Source: JAZLFH01 sp045615705
GTDB taxonomy: Bacteria > Bacillota > Clostridia > UMGS1883
Reading direction: 5' to 3'
DNA length: 5,331 bases
NCBI GenBank assembly: GCA_045615705.1
Contig: JAZLFH010000010.1
Coordinates: forward strand, 1 to 5,331
The first letter of the stretch is position 1. Each line of letters begins with the position of its first letter. The translations under genes and the position numbers were made by a program. Of this stretch, positions 5,184 to 5,331 are shown piece after piece. The notes beneath the pieces are model-generated. The model did no database searches, was not told the origin of the DNA, and saw only the letters and a program-made list of their open reading frames with translations.

Positions 5184-5331
5184 GTGGCGGGACACAGATG
5201 CTTCGCATCTTGCCTGCTTGCCCACCCAAATGCTTCGCATTTCGGTACCGGGCTACGCACCTACTCGCTAAAAACGATTATCAATCGTTTTCTTTACGCT
5301 CGTAGCCCTCTTAGGGTTCAAGTCCCCCCCT
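5184..5331 (+). repeat. 148-bp intergenic repeat, copy B (reaches window edge)
   Basis: Second copy, offset exactly 201 bp from copy A, with 146 of 148 bases identical and the same hairpin set and T-arm-like end (5314-5326). Its left flank, read on the minus strand, gives GTCCCGCCACTCCGACCA (5193-5176). That fits a tRNA 3' end: the end of a T-loop, a 5-nt T-stem strand, a 7-nt acceptor strand, discriminator A and CCA. The repeat may continue past the window. No gene is seen between 4621 and 5331. Confidence 0.85.

Noticed and set aside
4983..5331. CRISPR array
   Set aside because: Only two units, each 148 bp, with hairpin-terminator spacing; far outside CRISPR repeat and spacer sizes and without cas genes.

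Overview
The window suggests a low-G+C Firmicute of the Clostridia type. The housekeeping genes are A/T-rich, ribosome-binding sites are strong AGGAGG-like sequences, minus-strand promoters match the sigma-A consensus, and hairpin/T-run terminators are abundant. The placement rests on overall character, not on a diagnostic marker.

Positions 1-2676 (+ strand) form one tightly packed gene string. It starts with the C-terminal part of DNA gyrase subunit A (gyrA, cut by the window edge). An NfeD-type membrane/OB-fold protein, an SPFH/stomatin-family membrane protein and a 75-residue membrane protein follow. The last three overlap by 1 bp and 4 bp, as expected for translationally coupled partners. 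The 75-residue protein looks like a second NfeD reduced to its membrane part. NfeD-plus-SPFH pairs are a known membrane-organising module; here it sits directly behind gyrA.

Positions 2677-3035 are a gene-free island of hairpins: a nested palindromic element (2690-2856), two or three terminator-like hairpins, and a repeat module (2964-3025).

Positions 3036-4620 carry two leftward genes. One encodes a six-helix membrane protein of unknown function; the other encodes a small MscS-type mechanosensitive channel. Each has its own consensus promoter and a leader of roughly 115-120 nt. The leader of the unknown gene is G+C-rich and holds two tiny ORFs and an attenuator-like hairpin. The mscS-like gene is near 50% G+C in a sampled stretch, against about one third in the gyrA-side genes, which hints at a different origin. 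Its promoter lies inside an 83-bp imperfect palindrome.

Positions 4800-5331 are a second gene-free repeat island. They hold a second copy of the 2964-3025 module, two 148-bp direct repeats (146/148 identical, 201 bp apart) with tRNA T-arm-like ends, and a fragment of a third copy, separated by hairpins. The two leftward genes are thus bracketed by repeat islands that share a module in direct orientation. This is the main sign of genome plasticity in the window.
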